A stretch of 15,842 bases of DNA from a bacterium (GTDB taxonomy: Bacteria > Pseudomonadota > Gammaproteobacteria > Burkholderiales > Burkholderiaceae_C), in assembly GCA_030824095.1 (NCBI GenBank), contig JAVBYK010000456.1, positions 1-15,842 of the forward strand. Reading direction: 5' to 3'. Shown here in pieces: positions 1-7,291 of the stretch (positions within the stretch are counted from its first letter, which is position 1; each line of letters begins with the position of its first letter). Made by a program: the position numbers and the translations under genes. Below the pieces are notes generated by a model, which was given only the letters and a program-made list of their open reading frames with translations, was not told where the DNA came from and searched no databases.

Positions 1-1610
1 GTGCCCAGGGCGGTGATCAGCGTCAGGATTTCATTGCTGGTCAGCAGCTTTTCGTAGCGGGCTTTTTCCACGTTCAAAATCTTGCCGCGCAGCGGCAGGA
101 TCGCCTGGAACTTGCGGTCACGGCCCTGCTTGGCGGAGCCGCCGGCGGAGTCACCCTCGACGATGTAGATTTCGCAACCCGCCGGATCTTTCTCCTGGCA
201 GTCGGCCAGCTTGCCGGGCAGGCCCATGCCGTCGAGCACGCCCTTGCGGCGGGTCATGTCGCGGGCCTTGCGGGCTGCTTCGCGGGCGCGGGCGGCTTCG
301 ATGATTTTGCCGACGATGATCTTGGCGTCGTTGGGGCGCTCCTGCAGGTAGTCGGCGAGCAGCTTGCTGACGATGTCTTCGACCGGGCCACGCACTTCGC
401 TGGAAACCAGCTTGTCCTTGGTCTGGCTGCTGAACTTGGGCTCGGGCACTTTCACGCTCAGCACGCAGGTCAGGCCTTCGCGCATGTCGTCACCGCTCAC
501 CTCCACCTTGGCCTTCTTGGCCAGCTCGGATTCGTCGATGTACTTGTTGATGACGCGGGTCATGGCGGCGCGCAGGCCGGTCAGGTGGGTGCCGCCATCA
601 CGCTGGGGGATGTTGTTGGTGAAGCACAGGACCTGCTCGTTGTAGCCGCTGTTCCACTGCATCGCCACCTCGACACCGATGTTGGTGCCCTGGTCGCTCT
701 GACGGTCGCCCATGGCGTGGAAGATGTTGGGGTGCAACACCGTCTTGCCCTTGTTGATGAACTGCACAAAGCCCTGCACGCCACCGGCGCCGGCGAAGTC
801 GTCTTCCTTGCCGGTGCGCTCGTCCTTCAGGCGGATACGCACGCCGTTGTTCAGGAAGCTCAGTTCGCGCAGGCGCTTGGAGAGGATTTCGTAGTGGAAA
901 TCGTTGTTTTCCTTGAAGATCTCGGTGTCGGGCAGGAAGTGCACCTCGGTGCCACGCTTTTCGGTTTCGCCGATGATTTTCATCGGGGACACTTCAACGC
1001 CGTTCACGGTCTCTACCAGACGGTTTTGCACAAAACCCTTGCTGAACTCCATGACGTGCACCTTGCCGTCGCGGCGGATGGTCAGGCGCAGCATCTTGGA
1101 CAGCGCATTCACGCAGGACACACCCACGCCGTGCAGGCCGCCCGAGACCTTGTAGCTGTTCTGGTTGAACTTGCCGCCGGCATGCAGTTCGGTCAGGGCA
1201 ATTTCAGCCGCCGAGCGCTTGGGCTCGTGCTTGTCGTCCATCTTCACCCCGGTGGGAATGCCGCGGCCATTGTCGACGACGCTGATGGAGTTGTCGGAGT
1301 GGATGGTGACCAGGATGTCATCGCAGTGACCGGCCAGGGACTCGTCGATGGAGTTGTCCACGACCTCGAACACCAGGTGGTGCAGGCCGGTGCCATCGGA
1401 CGTGTCGCCGATGTACATGCCGGGGCGCTTGCGCACGGCTTCCAGTCCTTCGAGGATCTGGATCGAGCCTTCGCCGTAGGCCTCGGAAGCGCCGGCCTGG
1501 TGCGCGTCGATGGTGGGCTGGAAGTTGGAGCTGTCCGAGCCGCCCTCACCCGTATGCACGGCTGCATCGTTGTTTTGGGGGGTGCCGGTGGGCTTGGTGT
1601 CTTCGGTCAT
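1..1610 (-). CDS. gyrB: DNA gyrase subunit B, 5' part (C-terminus outside window)
   Basis: GyrB is the ATPase subunit of DNA gyrase; with GyrA it adds negative supercoils to DNA. The window holds 536 codons from the ATG at 1608-1610 and is cut at its left edge, so this is a partial gene and not a broken one. Visible are the GHKL ATPase start (VRKRPGMYIGD, about residues 59-69), the ATP-lid glycines (GGLHGVGVSCVNAL) and the first TOPRIM motif EGDSAGGSAKQGRDRKFQ (from residue 485), followed by PLRGKILNVEKAR. The later TOPRIM aspartates lie outside the window. Roughly 45 polar residues precede the conserved core, more than in E. coli GyrB. A purine-rich ribosome site (GAGAGAAG) precedes the ATG. 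It lies 83 bp downstream of dnaN on the same strand, the usual dnaA-dnaN-gyrB order. Confidence 0.97.
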   Translation of the reverse strand, partial: MTEDTKPTGTPQNNDAAVHTGEGGSDSSNFQPTIDAHQAGASEAYGEGSIQILEGLEAVRKRPGMYIGDTSDGTGLHHLVFEVVDNSIDESLAGHCDDILVTIHSDNSISVVDNGRGIPTGVKMDDKHEPKRSAAEIALTELHAGGKFNQNSYKVSGGLHGVGVSCVNALSKMLRLTIRRDGKVHVMEFSKGFVQNRLVETVNGVEVSPMKIIGETEKRGTEVHFLPDTEIFKENNDFHYEILSKRLRELSFLNNGVRIRLKDERTGKEDDFAGAGGVQGFVQFINKGKTVLHPNIFHAMGDRQSDQGTNIGVEVAMQWNSGYNEQVLCFTNNIPQRDGGTHLTGLRAAMTRVINKYIDESELAKKAKVEVSGDDMREGLTCVLSVKVPEPKFSSQTKDKLVSSEVRGPVEDIVSKLLADYLQERPNDAKIIVGKIIEAARAREAARKARDMTRRKGVLDGMGLPGKLADCQEKDPAGCEIYIVEGDSAGGSAKQGRDRKFQAILPLRGKILNVEKARYEKLLTSNEILTLITALG

Positions 1611-1637
1611 GGCTCACTTCTCTCAATTCTTAAATGC

Positions 1638-1664
1638 TCAAACCCCCGAAAGCCGGGGGTTTGA
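1638..1664 (-). terminator. Strong GC hairpin between dnaN and gyrB (terminator or attenuator-like)
   Basis: TCAAACCCCCG (1638-1648) pairs with CGGGGGTTTGA (1654-1664), an 11-bp perfect stem with a 5-base loop. It lies 30 bp after the dnaN stop and 28 bp before the gyrB ATG. On the minus strand only TTT then GAGCATTT follows the GC part, so the U tract is poor. I read it as a partial terminator or mRNA-processing hairpin that sets gyrB expression relative to dnaN, not as a full stop. Confidence 0.45.
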
Positions 1665-1693
1665 TTGCGTAAGTAGCTACTATTTTTGCAGCG

Positions 1694-2800
1694 TCAAATT
1701 CTCATCGGCATCACCACGTACTTGAACGTGGCGTTGTCGGGGATGGTGAACAGTGCCGAGCTGTTGCCGTCGGATAGCTCCAGTTTCACCATGTCCTGGC
1801 TCATATTGGCCAGTGCATCAATCAGGTAGGTCACGTTGAAGCCGATTTCGATGCTGTCGCCACCGTAGTCGATGTCCAGTTCGTCCACTGCCTCTTCCTG
1901 CTCGGCATTGTTGGACGCCACACGCAGGCTGCCGGGGTCGATGTTCAGGCGCACGCCCTTGAACTTGTCGCTGGTCAGGATAGCCGTGCGCTGCAGCGTG
2001 GCCAGCAGTGCGGTCCGGCCCAGCGTGATGCTGTTCTTGTGGTTCTTGGGGATGACGCGGTTGTAGTCGGGGAACTTGCCCTCGACCAGCTTGGTCACGA
2101 ACTCCATGCCGTCGAAAACGAACTTGGCCTGGTTGTTGGCGAATTGCATCTCGATGGCGCCTTCGGCGTCGCTCAGCAGGCGCTGCAGCTCCACCACCGT
2201 CTTGCGCGGCAGGATCACTTCCTGCTTGGGCACCTCGATGTCCAGCGTGGCGGAGGCAAAGGCCAGGCGGTGGCCGTCGGTCGCCACCAGGCTGAGTGTC
2301 TTGCCTTCGGCCACGAACAGGATGCCGTTGAGGTAGTAGCGGATGTCGTGGACGGCCATTGCGAACGACACCTGGCTCAGCAGGCTCTTCAGCGTTTTCT
2401 GCGGCACGCTGAACACGGGGCCAAAGTTGGCCGACTCTTGCACCAGCGGAAAGTCTTCGGCGGCCATGGTCTGCAGCGTGAACTTGCTCTTGCCACCCTT
2501 GAGGATGATCTTGCTCTGGCTGGACTCCAGCGACACGGTCTGGTCGGCGGGCATGGTGCGCAGGATGTCGATGAGCTTGCGTGCGCCAATGGTGGTGGTG
2601 AAGTTGCCGGTATCGCCACCGAGTTCGGCGGTGGTGCGGATCTGGATTTCAAGGTCGCTGGTGGTGACCTGCAGGGAAGTGCCGGTTTTGCGGACCAACA
2701 CATTGGCGAGGATGGGCAGGGTGTGCCGGCGTTCCACAATACCGGCTACGGATTGCAGTACCGAGAGGACCTTGTCCTGTGTTGCCTTCAAAACAATCAT
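1694..2800 (-). CDS. dnaN: DNA polymerase III beta subunit (sliding clamp)
   Basis: This is the ring-shaped processivity clamp that tethers DNA polymerase III to DNA and is a docking site for Hda, MutS and other replication and repair proteins. The 368 residues match the family's usual 366-378. The N-terminus MIVLKATQDKVLSVLQSVAG with VERRHTLPILANVLV is the conserved first clamp domain; GKFPDYNRVIPKN marks the central domain; the protein ends in YVVMPMRI, the typical clamp C-terminus that forms part of the partner-binding pocket. An AGAAGAGG ribosome site lies 5 bases before the ATG. It is 121 bp downstream of dnaA and 83 bp upstream of gyrB on the same strand. The window's -35/-10 motifs do not show a convincing separate dnaN promoter in the 121-bp gap. 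Confidence 0.98.
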   Translation of the reverse strand: MIVLKATQDKVLSVLQSVAGIVERRHTLPILANVLVRKTGTSLQVTTSDLEIQIRTTAELGGDTGNFTTTIGARKLIDILRTMPADQTVSLESSQSKIILKGGKSKFTLQTMAAEDFPLVQESANFGPVFSVPQKTLKSLLSQVSFAMAVHDIRYYLNGILFVAEGKTLSLVATDGHRLAFASATLDIEVPKQEVILPRKTVVELQRLLSDAEGAIEMQFANNQAKFVFDGMEFVTKLVEGKFPDYNRVIPKNHKNSITLGRTALLATLQRTAILTSDKFKGVRLNIDPGSLRVASNNAEQEEAVDELDIDYGGDSIEIGFNVTYLIDALANMSQDMVKLELSDGNSSALFTIPDNATFKYVVMPMRI

Positions 2801-2827
2801 GTCAACCTCTTCTATTGTGTCTGTGGT

Positions 2828-2856
2828 GGCACCGTTCTCCCCGGGTGCCCATTTTT
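2828..2856 (+). terminator. Plus-strand terminator-like hairpin in the dnaA-dnaN gap
   Basis: GGCACC (2828-2833) pairs with GGTGCC (2844-2849) around a 10-base loop, and the plus strand then reads CATTTTTT. This is the layout of an intrinsic terminator for plus-strand transcription, but both flanking genes are on the minus strand. It could stop antisense transcription toward dnaA, or be chance. On the minus strand the hairpin has no U tract after it. The rest of the 2801-2921 gap is AT-rich, with no DnaA box that I can see. Confidence 0.3.
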
Positions 2857-2921
2857 TCTAAAATCCTGCCATTTTCCCAGTTTTAAACGCGACTTTTGCA
2901 GTTTTGGCGTTTTATTCCTGA

Positions 2922-4334
2922 TCAGCCCTTGAGCGTCTGTTCCAGCACGTGCAGTTGCTGGTTCAACTCGGTCATCTGCTGGCGTTCGCCACCGATCTTG
3001 CGCACCGCGTGCAGCACCGTCGTGTGGTCACGACCGCCGAACAATTCTCCAATTTCCGGAAGGCTCTTTTGTGTCAGTTCCTTGGCCAGATACATGGCGA
3101 TCTGGCGCGGGCGGGCGATGCTGGCCGGGCGCTTTTTCGAATACATGTCGGCGACCTTGATCTTGTAGTAGTCGGCCACCGTCTTCTGGATGTTTTCCAC
3201 CGAAATCTGCCGGTTCTGGATGGACAGCAGGTCGCGCAGGGCTTCTCTCGCCAATTGGATGGAGATTTCCTTCTGGTTGAAACGGGAATAGGCCAGGATC
3301 TTGCGCAAGGCGCCTTCGAGTTCGCGCACGTTAGAGCGCACATTCTTGGCTACAAAGAAAGCCACCTCTTCGGGCATTTCCGAACCCTCGACCCGGGCTT
3401 TGTTGATTAGAATCGCCACCCGCATTTCGAGTTCGGGTGGTTCGATGGCCACCGTCAGGCCGGAATCGAAGCGCGAAACCAGGCGTTCGTGGATGTCGGT
3501 CAGGCCCTTGGGGTAGGTGTCGCTGGTCATCACGATGTGGGACTTTTTGGCCAGCAGCGCCTCAAAGGCGTTGAAGAACTCCTCCTGGGTGCGATCCTTG
3601 TTGGCAAAGAACTGCACATCGTCGATCAGCAGCAAATCCAGGGAGTGATAGCGTTCCTTGAATTCATCGAAAGTCTTGCGCTGGTAGGCCTTAACCACAT
3701 CCGAGACAAACTGCTCTGCATGGATGTAGAGAACTTTGGAGCCGGGCTTGTCGGCCAGCAGTCGGTTGCCCACGGCGTGCATCAAATGGGTCTTGCCCAA
3801 ACCGACGCCGCCGTAGATGAACAAGGGGTTGTACAAGTGGCCAGGCGTGGTGGCGACATGCATGGCGGCAGCACGGGCCATGCGGTTGGCGGTACCTTCA
3901 ACCAGGTTCTCGAAAGTCAGGATGCTGTTGAGCCGGTTCTTGGGCAACGTCGAAGGGGGGGACTCACCCACCGCAACGCTTTCCTCGGGTGACACCATTT
4001 CAGGTGTTGGTATTGCTAGCGTAGTCCTGGCAATAGTTTCTCGCGGAGTAATCGCTAACTCAACCTGCACTGGCTGACCATACATTTTTTCCAGCATGGC
4101 CGCAATCCGGGTGCTGTATTGGGCCCGAACCCAGTCCAGCTTGAACCGGTTGGCGACATAGATGGTGACCTTGGACAAGTCCTCCTGAACCAGGGCGCTC
4201 AGTGGTTTGATCCAGGTGTTGAACTGTTGTTCTGGCAGCTCCTGGGCCAGCTGGTCGACACAGCTTTGCCAAAGACTTTGGCCTATGTCGAGTCCGGTTG
4301 GCAAGGTGTGTTGGAGTGGGCGTCCCTCGGGCAT
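2922..4334 (-). CDS. dnaA: Chromosomal replication initiator protein DnaA
   Basis: DnaA is the AAA+ initiator that binds DnaA boxes at oriC, melts the origin and loads the replicative helicase. All four domains are visible in 470 residues: domain I (LWQSCVDQLAQELPEQQFNTWIKPL, from residue 21), a variable linker (about 95-132), the AAA+ core with Walker A GGVGLGKT (175-182), Walker B LLLIDD (234-239) and sensor-2 region NVRELEGAL (335-343), and the helix-turn-helix domain IV with the signature GGRDHTTV (433-440). About 20 residues precede the usual DnaA start and have no clear counterpart in E. coli. The ATG at 4332-4334 has only a weak GAAAAG ribosome site, so a later TTG start (codon 11) is possible. 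It starts the leftward dnaA-dnaN-gyrB group and borders oriC. Confidence 0.98.
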   Translation of the reverse strand: MPEGRPLQHTLPTGLDIGQSLWQSCVDQLAQELPEQQFNTWIKPLSALVQEDLSKVTIYVANRFKLDWVRAQYSTRIAAMLEKMYGQPVQVELAITPRETIARTTLAIPTPEMVSPEESVAVGESPPSTLPKNRLNSILTFENLVEGTANRMARAAAMHVATTPGHLYNPLFIYGGVGLGKTHLMHAVGNRLLADKPGSKVLYIHAEQFVSDVVKAYQRKTFDEFKERYHSLDLLLIDDVQFFANKDRTQEEFFNAFEALLAKKSHIVMTSDTYPKGLTDIHERLVSRFDSGLTVAIEPPELEMRVAILINKARVEGSEMPEEVAFFVAKNVRSNVRELEGALRKILAYSRFNQKEISIQLAREALRDLLSIQNRQISVENIQKTVADYYKIKVADMYSKKRPASIARPRQIAMYLAKELTQKSLPEIGELFGGRDHTTVLHAVRKIGGERQQMTELNQQLHVLEQTLKG

Positions 4335-4350
4335 TATTCTTTTCAGCTTC

Positions 4351-4359
4351 TGTGGATAG
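4351..4359 (-). promoter_or_regulatory. DnaA box, one mismatch
   Basis: The plus strand reads TGTGGATAG, so the minus strand is CTATCCACA, one base from the consensus TTATCCACA. It lies 17 bp upstream of the dnaA start codon, within the predicted dnaA mRNA leader. Confidence 0.7.
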
Positions 4360-4380
4360 TTATGGGTTGCTGCGCCGCGG

Positions 4381-4408
4381 ATTGTAATTTATCAAAACCT
4401 TATCCACA
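4381..4408 (-). promoter_or_regulatory. Candidate dnaA promoter overlapped by a DnaA box
   Basis: Read on the minus strand, TGTGGA (4403-4408) and TACAAT (4381-4386) are 16 bp apart. The -10 is good and the -35 is weak. Transcription would begin near 4374, giving a leader of about 40 bases. Because the -35 is inside the perfect DnaA box, bound DnaA would block RNA polymerase; autorepression of dnaA is known in other bacteria and is inferred here. Confidence 0.4.
4400..4408 (+). promoter_or_regulatory. DnaA box, perfect consensus
   Basis: TTATCCACA is an exact match to the high-affinity DnaA box. It is flanked by AT-rich sequence on both sides and overlaps the -35 element of a candidate leftward dnaA promoter. 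Confidence 0.88.
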
Positions 4409-4463
4409 TTTTTTATTGCTGCCCGCAACTTACAGCGATACGCAGTGTTTCGGATGTAAGGTG

Positions 4464-4492
4464 TTGCCCTGACTCAGAAAATTTGCGATAAT
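4464..4492 (+). promoter_or_regulatory. sigma70-type promoter for rpmH
   Basis: TTGCCC (4464-4469) and GATAAT (4487-4492) are separated by exactly 17 bp. Start of transcription would be near 4499, about 85 bases ahead of rpmH. It faces rightward out of oriC and probably drives rpmH-rnpA-yidD-yidC. Confidence 0.7.
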
Positions 4493-4584
4493 CGGCGGTT
4501 CCCCTGATTGTGTTCGGGGCGATTTGACCAAGATCCGCCTATTTTTTGGGGCTGGATCGGAACTGAGCCTGTTAGGAATTCCAA

Positions 4585-4719
4585 ATGAAACGCACTTACC
4601 AACCTTCCAAAATCCGTCGCGCCCGTACCCATGGCTTTCTGGTTCGCATGAAGACCCGCGGTGGCCGCGCCGTGATCAACGCTCGCCGCGCCAAGGGCCG
4701 CAAGCGCCTGGCTGTCTAA
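4585..4719 (+). CDS. rpmH: 50S ribosomal protein L34
   Basis: L34 is a small, very basic protein of the large ribosomal subunit. The 44-residue product begins MKRTYQPSKIRRARTHGFL and ends AKGRKRLAV, matching the family nearly throughout; E. coli L34 is 46 residues. An AGGA ribosome site (4574-4577) lies 7 bases before the ATG. It is the first gene to the right of oriC, with a promoter at 4464-4492, and is followed by rnpA as in most bacteria. Confidence 0.97.
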   Translation: MKRTYQPSKIRRARTHGFLVRMKTRGGRAVINARRAKGRKRLAV

Positions 4720-4797
4720 GTACCGACTGCGGGCCAACTCCGTCCGGCGCATGCGTATTCAGGCATCGCGGGTGTGCGGGTCTGGTGTGATACCACC

Positions 4798-5193
4798 GTG
4801 CAGCGATTGAAGACGCGGCCCCAGTTTCAGGCAGTTTTGGCGGGTACTACGCTCGCCAGAACGGCACACTTTGCCTTGCATTGCTGTGCGCTGGAAGGGC
4901 CTTTGGAAGTCGGGCTGCCAGCCCTGTTTCCCGTCCAGGCGGTTTGGCTGGGTGCCATGGTTCCGAAACGGTGGGCCAAGCGCGCCGTGACACGCAATGC
5001 CATCAAACGCCAGATCTACAACGTGAGTGCTGATTTCGAACCCGTCCTGTCCGAGCGTGCACACGTGGTGCGTCTGCGCGCGGCGTTTGACCGTGCGCAG
5101 TTTGTCAGTGCGACATCGGATGTGCTCAAGGCTGCCGTTCGGGCCGAATTGCAGCAACTCTTTTCCCGGGTCCGCGTGCCGGTTGCGCCATGA
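4798..5193 (+). CDS. rnpA: Ribonuclease P protein component
   Basis: RnpA is the basic protein that assists the RNase P RNA in trimming 5' leaders from tRNA precursors. The RNR-type signature is visible as AKRAVTRNAIKRQIYN, the loop that contacts RNA. I chose the GTG at 4798 (MQRLKTRPQFQAVL), because the family usually begins just before the LKxRxxFQ motif, giving 131 residues. A longer reading from the GTG at 4774 adds eight residues (MRVWCDTT); neither start has a convincing ribosome site. The stop TGA at 5191-5193 overlaps the yidD start in ATGA, so yidD translation is probably coupled. Compared with E. coli (119 residues) the length is normal. Confidence 0.93.
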   Translation: MQRLKTRPQFQAVLAGTTLARTAHFALHCCALEGPLEVGLPALFPVQAVWLGAMVPKRWAKRAVTRNAIKRQIYNVSADFEPVLSERAHVVRLRAAFDRAQFVSATSDVLKAAVRAELQQLFSRVRVPVAP

Positions 5194-5462
5194 TGCAATC
5201 GCTGCTCATGGGCATCGTCCGGGCCTACCGCATCTTTCTCAGCCCCTGGCTGGGGTCTGCCTGCCGGTTTGAGCCGACCTGCTCGGTCTACGCCCTGCAG
5301 GCCTTGCAGACCCATGGAGCCGCTGGCGGCAGCTATCTGGCTGCGGCTCGCATTGCGCGTTGCCACCCCTGGTGTGCTGGCGGCCTGGACCCCGTGCCCG
5401 TCGAATCCCCCCGGCTGTTTACCCGGCTGTTCTCTTCTCCCTCTGAAAAGAAACCTTCATGA
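5190..5462 (+). CDS. yidD: Membrane protein insertion efficiency factor YidD
   Basis: YidD is a small membrane-associated protein thought to help YidC-dependent insertion of inner-membrane proteins. The 90-residue product begins MMQSLLMGIVRAYRIFLSPWLG and carries the family's PTCSVYALQAL motif (from about residue 29) and the CHPWCAGGLDPVP block. The conserved cysteines of the family are present. The gene overlaps rnpA upstream (ATGA at 5190-5193) and yidC downstream (ATGA at 5459-5462), so all three are likely translated in sequence from one mRNA. Two adjacent ATGs (5190, 5193) could each serve as the start. Confidence 0.94.
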   Translation: MMQSLLMGIVRAYRIFLSPWLGSACRFEPTCSVYALQALQTHGAAGGSYLAAARIARCHPWCAGGLDPVPVESPRLFTRLFSSPSEKKPS

Positions 5463-7192
5463 ACGATATTCGCCGCACCATTTTGTGGGTGATCTTTGGC
5501 TTTTCCATGGTGCTGCTATGGGACCAGTGGCAGGTCCATAACGGCAAGAAGGCGACCTTTTTCCCGAGCCCTGCCCAGCAGACCGCGCCAGCCGGTGCGG
5601 CAACTCCGACCGTGGCCAGCAGCGCCAGTACCGCCGGCGTGCCCAGTGTGGCCGGCTCTGCTGCAACAGTGGCCAGCGTTCCGGCAGGCGCCACGGCGGT
5701 CCCGGTTGCCCAGATTGCTCCCAAGGAGCGCATTGAAGTGACCACCGATGTCATGAAGCTGACCTTTGAGACCGAGGGTGGTTCGCTGGTGCGCACCGAG
5801 TTTCTCCAGCATGCCGACATGGCGGACAAGACCCGGAACTTTGTGCTGCTCGACGACAACAAGGACCGTGTCTACATGGCCCAGACCGGCGTCATTGGCG
5901 GTAGCGTCACAGGCGCATTCCCCACGCACAAGACGCCCATGACGGTGAGTGGTCCGCGTACGCTCAAGGATGGCGAGGATGAACTGGTGCTCCAGTTCAC
6001 CTCTGCGGATGTGGGCGGGATCAAGCTGGTCAAGACCTACACCTTGCGTCGTGGTGCCTATGACATGGCGGTCAAGCATGAGTTGACCAATGTCTCGACT
6101 GCACCGCTGTCTCCCCAGTTGTACCTGCAACTGGTGCGCGATGGCAACAAACCCCTTGGCGAGTCTTCGTTCTACTCCACCTTTACCGGCCCGGCTGTCT
6201 ACACCGATGCCAAGAAGTACCAGAAGGTGGAGTTCGCCGACATCAAGAAGAAAAAGGCAGACTACGAAAAGCAGGCTGCCGATGGCTATGTGGCCATGGT
6301 GCAGCACTACTTTGCCAGCGCCTGGATTCTGCCGGCAGGTATGCAGCGCACGATTTCGGTGGACGGTGTGGACATCGGCTCCGCCGTGGCGGATTGCTGC
6401 TACCGCGCCACCATGATCACCCCCCTGGAAGCCATTGCCCCCGGCGCCACCAAGGCGGTCAATGCCACCTTCTTTGCCGGCCCCCAGCGGGAAACCATGC
6501 TGGAAAAAGTGGCACCCGGTCTGGAGCTGGTCAAGGACTATGGCTGGCTGACCATCCTGGCCAAGCCTCTGTACTGGTTGCTCGACAAGTTGCACGACTT
6601 CATCCAGAACTGGGGCTGGTCCATCGTGGCGCTGGTGTTGTTGCTCAAGATTGCGTTTTACTGGCTTAATGCCAAGGCCTATGCCAGCATGGCCAAGATG
6701 AAGGCGGTCAATCCCAAGATCACCGAAATGCGCGAGCGCCTCAAGGACAACCCGCAGCAGATGCAGCAGGAGATGATGCGTATCTACCGTGAGGAAAAGG
6801 TCAATCCCATGGGCGGTTGCTTCCCCATCATGATCCAGATCCCGGTTTTCATTGCCTTGTACTGGGTGCTGCTGTCTAGCGTGGAAATGCGCAACGTGCC
6901 CTGGATTCTGTGGATCAAGGATCTGTCCTCGCCTGATCCGTTCTACATCCTGCCGCTGCTGATGACGGCCACCACCCTGTTGCAGACCTCATTGAATCCG
7001 GCACCGCCGGACCCCATGCAGGCCAAGATGATGTGGTTCATGCCGCTGATCTTCAGTGTGATGTTCTTCTTCTTCCCGGCCGGTCTGGTGTTGTACTGGA
7101 TCACCAACAACATCCTGTCGATTGCGCAACAGTGGATCATCAACACGCGCATGGGTGTGCCGCCGCAGTTCAATTTGCCGAAATTTAAATAA
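5459..7192 (+). CDS. yidC: Membrane protein insertase YidC (Oxa1 family)
   Basis: YidC inserts and folds inner-membrane proteins, alone or with SecYEG. The 577-residue product has an N-terminal membrane anchor (TILWVIFGFSMVLLW, about residues 7-21), an Ala/Thr/Val/Pro-rich linker (about 37-85), a periplasmic P1 beta-sandwich domain (about 90-350) and the conserved insertase core from about residue 380. The core shows the hydrophilic-groove helix MAKMKAVNPKITEMRERLKD, the loop EKVNPMGGCFP, and the last helix FPAGLVLYWITNNILSIAQQ. This is the large Gram-negative form; E. coli YidC is 548 residues. The start overlaps the yidD stop by ATGA. The stop is followed at once by a three-hairpin repeat. 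Confidence 0.98.
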   Translation: MNDIRRTILWVIFGFSMVLLWDQWQVHNGKKATFFPSPAQQTAPAGAATPTVASSASTAGVPSVAGSAATVASVPAGATAVPVAQIAPKERIEVTTDVMKLTFETEGGSLVRTEFLQHADMADKTRNFVLLDDNKDRVYMAQTGVIGGSVTGAFPTHKTPMTVSGPRTLKDGEDELVLQFTSADVGGIKLVKTYTLRRGAYDMAVKHELTNVSTAPLSPQLYLQLVRDGNKPLGESSFYSTFTGPAVYTDAKKYQKVEFADIKKKKADYEKQAADGYVAMVQHYFASAWILPAGMQRTISVDGVDIGSAVADCCYRATMITPLEAIAPGATKAVNATFFAGPQRETMLEKVAPGLELVKDYGWLTILAKPLYWLLDKLHDFIQNWGWSIVALVLLLKIAFYWLNAKAYASMAKMKAVNPKITEMRERLKDNPQQMQQEMMRIYREEKVNPMGGCFPIMIQIPVFIALYWVLLSSVEMRNVPWILWIKDLSSPDPFYILPLLMTATTLLQTSLNPAPPDPMQAKMMWFMPLIFSVMFFFFPAGLVLYWITNNILSIAQQWIINTRMGVPPQFNLPKFK

Positions 7193-7275
7193 CCCCCCGA
7201 GGCGCTGTGCGCCTCCCCCCTTGGGAAGGGGGGCGATACCAGTGGCCCGGCAGAGCCGGTTCCACGGTATCCCTG
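7193..7275 (+). repeat. Three-hairpin intergenic repeat, copy A (3' of yidC)
   Basis: Directly after the yidC TAA come three consecutive stem-loops. Stem 1 is GAGGCGC/GCGCCTC (7199-7205 / 7209-7215, 3-base loop). Stem 2 is CCCCCCTT/AAGGGGGG (7215-7222 / 7226-7233, loop GGG). Stem 3 (7235-7271) is a long arm made of GATACC/GGTATC, GTGG/CCAC and CCGGC/GCCGG with small bulges and an AGA loop. Copy B at 9504-9594 is the same element inverted, with changed but still paired arms. There is no U tract after stem 3, so it is not a standard intrinsic terminator. I remember this family from many Comamonadaceae intergenic regions; that recollection is not a search result. Confidence 0.85.
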
Positions 7276-7291
7276 ACAAAGGACACCTCCC

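Larger units (their letters stand above)
4335..4584. other. oriC: Chromosomal replication origin region (oriC), dnaA-rpmH intergenic
   Basis: This 250-bp gap separates the leftward dnaA group from the rightward rpmH group, the standard betaproteobacterial origin position. It holds a perfect DnaA box at 4400-4408, a one-mismatch box at 4351-4359, and AT-rich stretches around 4381-4399 and 4409-4418 that could be the unwinding element. Coding strands diverge here, as expected where replication forks start. Two clear boxes are few for an origin, so further weak or ATP-DnaA sites must exist if all of oriC is here. The identification rests on gene order plus boxes, not on a measured skew. Confidence 0.85.

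Noticed and set aside
585..1664. Long plus-strand open frame (359 codons) opposite gyrB
   Set aside because: It is the antisense shadow of a clear gyrB; composition is rich in His, Gln, Val and Gly with no domain, as expected for the opposite strand of GC-rich coding DNA.
4720..4797. Possible small gene or leader between rpmH and rnpA
   Set aside because: Only short overlapping starts (4751, 4774) and no ribosome site or conserved peptide; treated as spacer with an uncertain rnpA start.
5516..6595. Minus-strand open frame of 359 codons opposite yidC
   Set aside because: Shadow of yidC; no start context, no recognisable domain.
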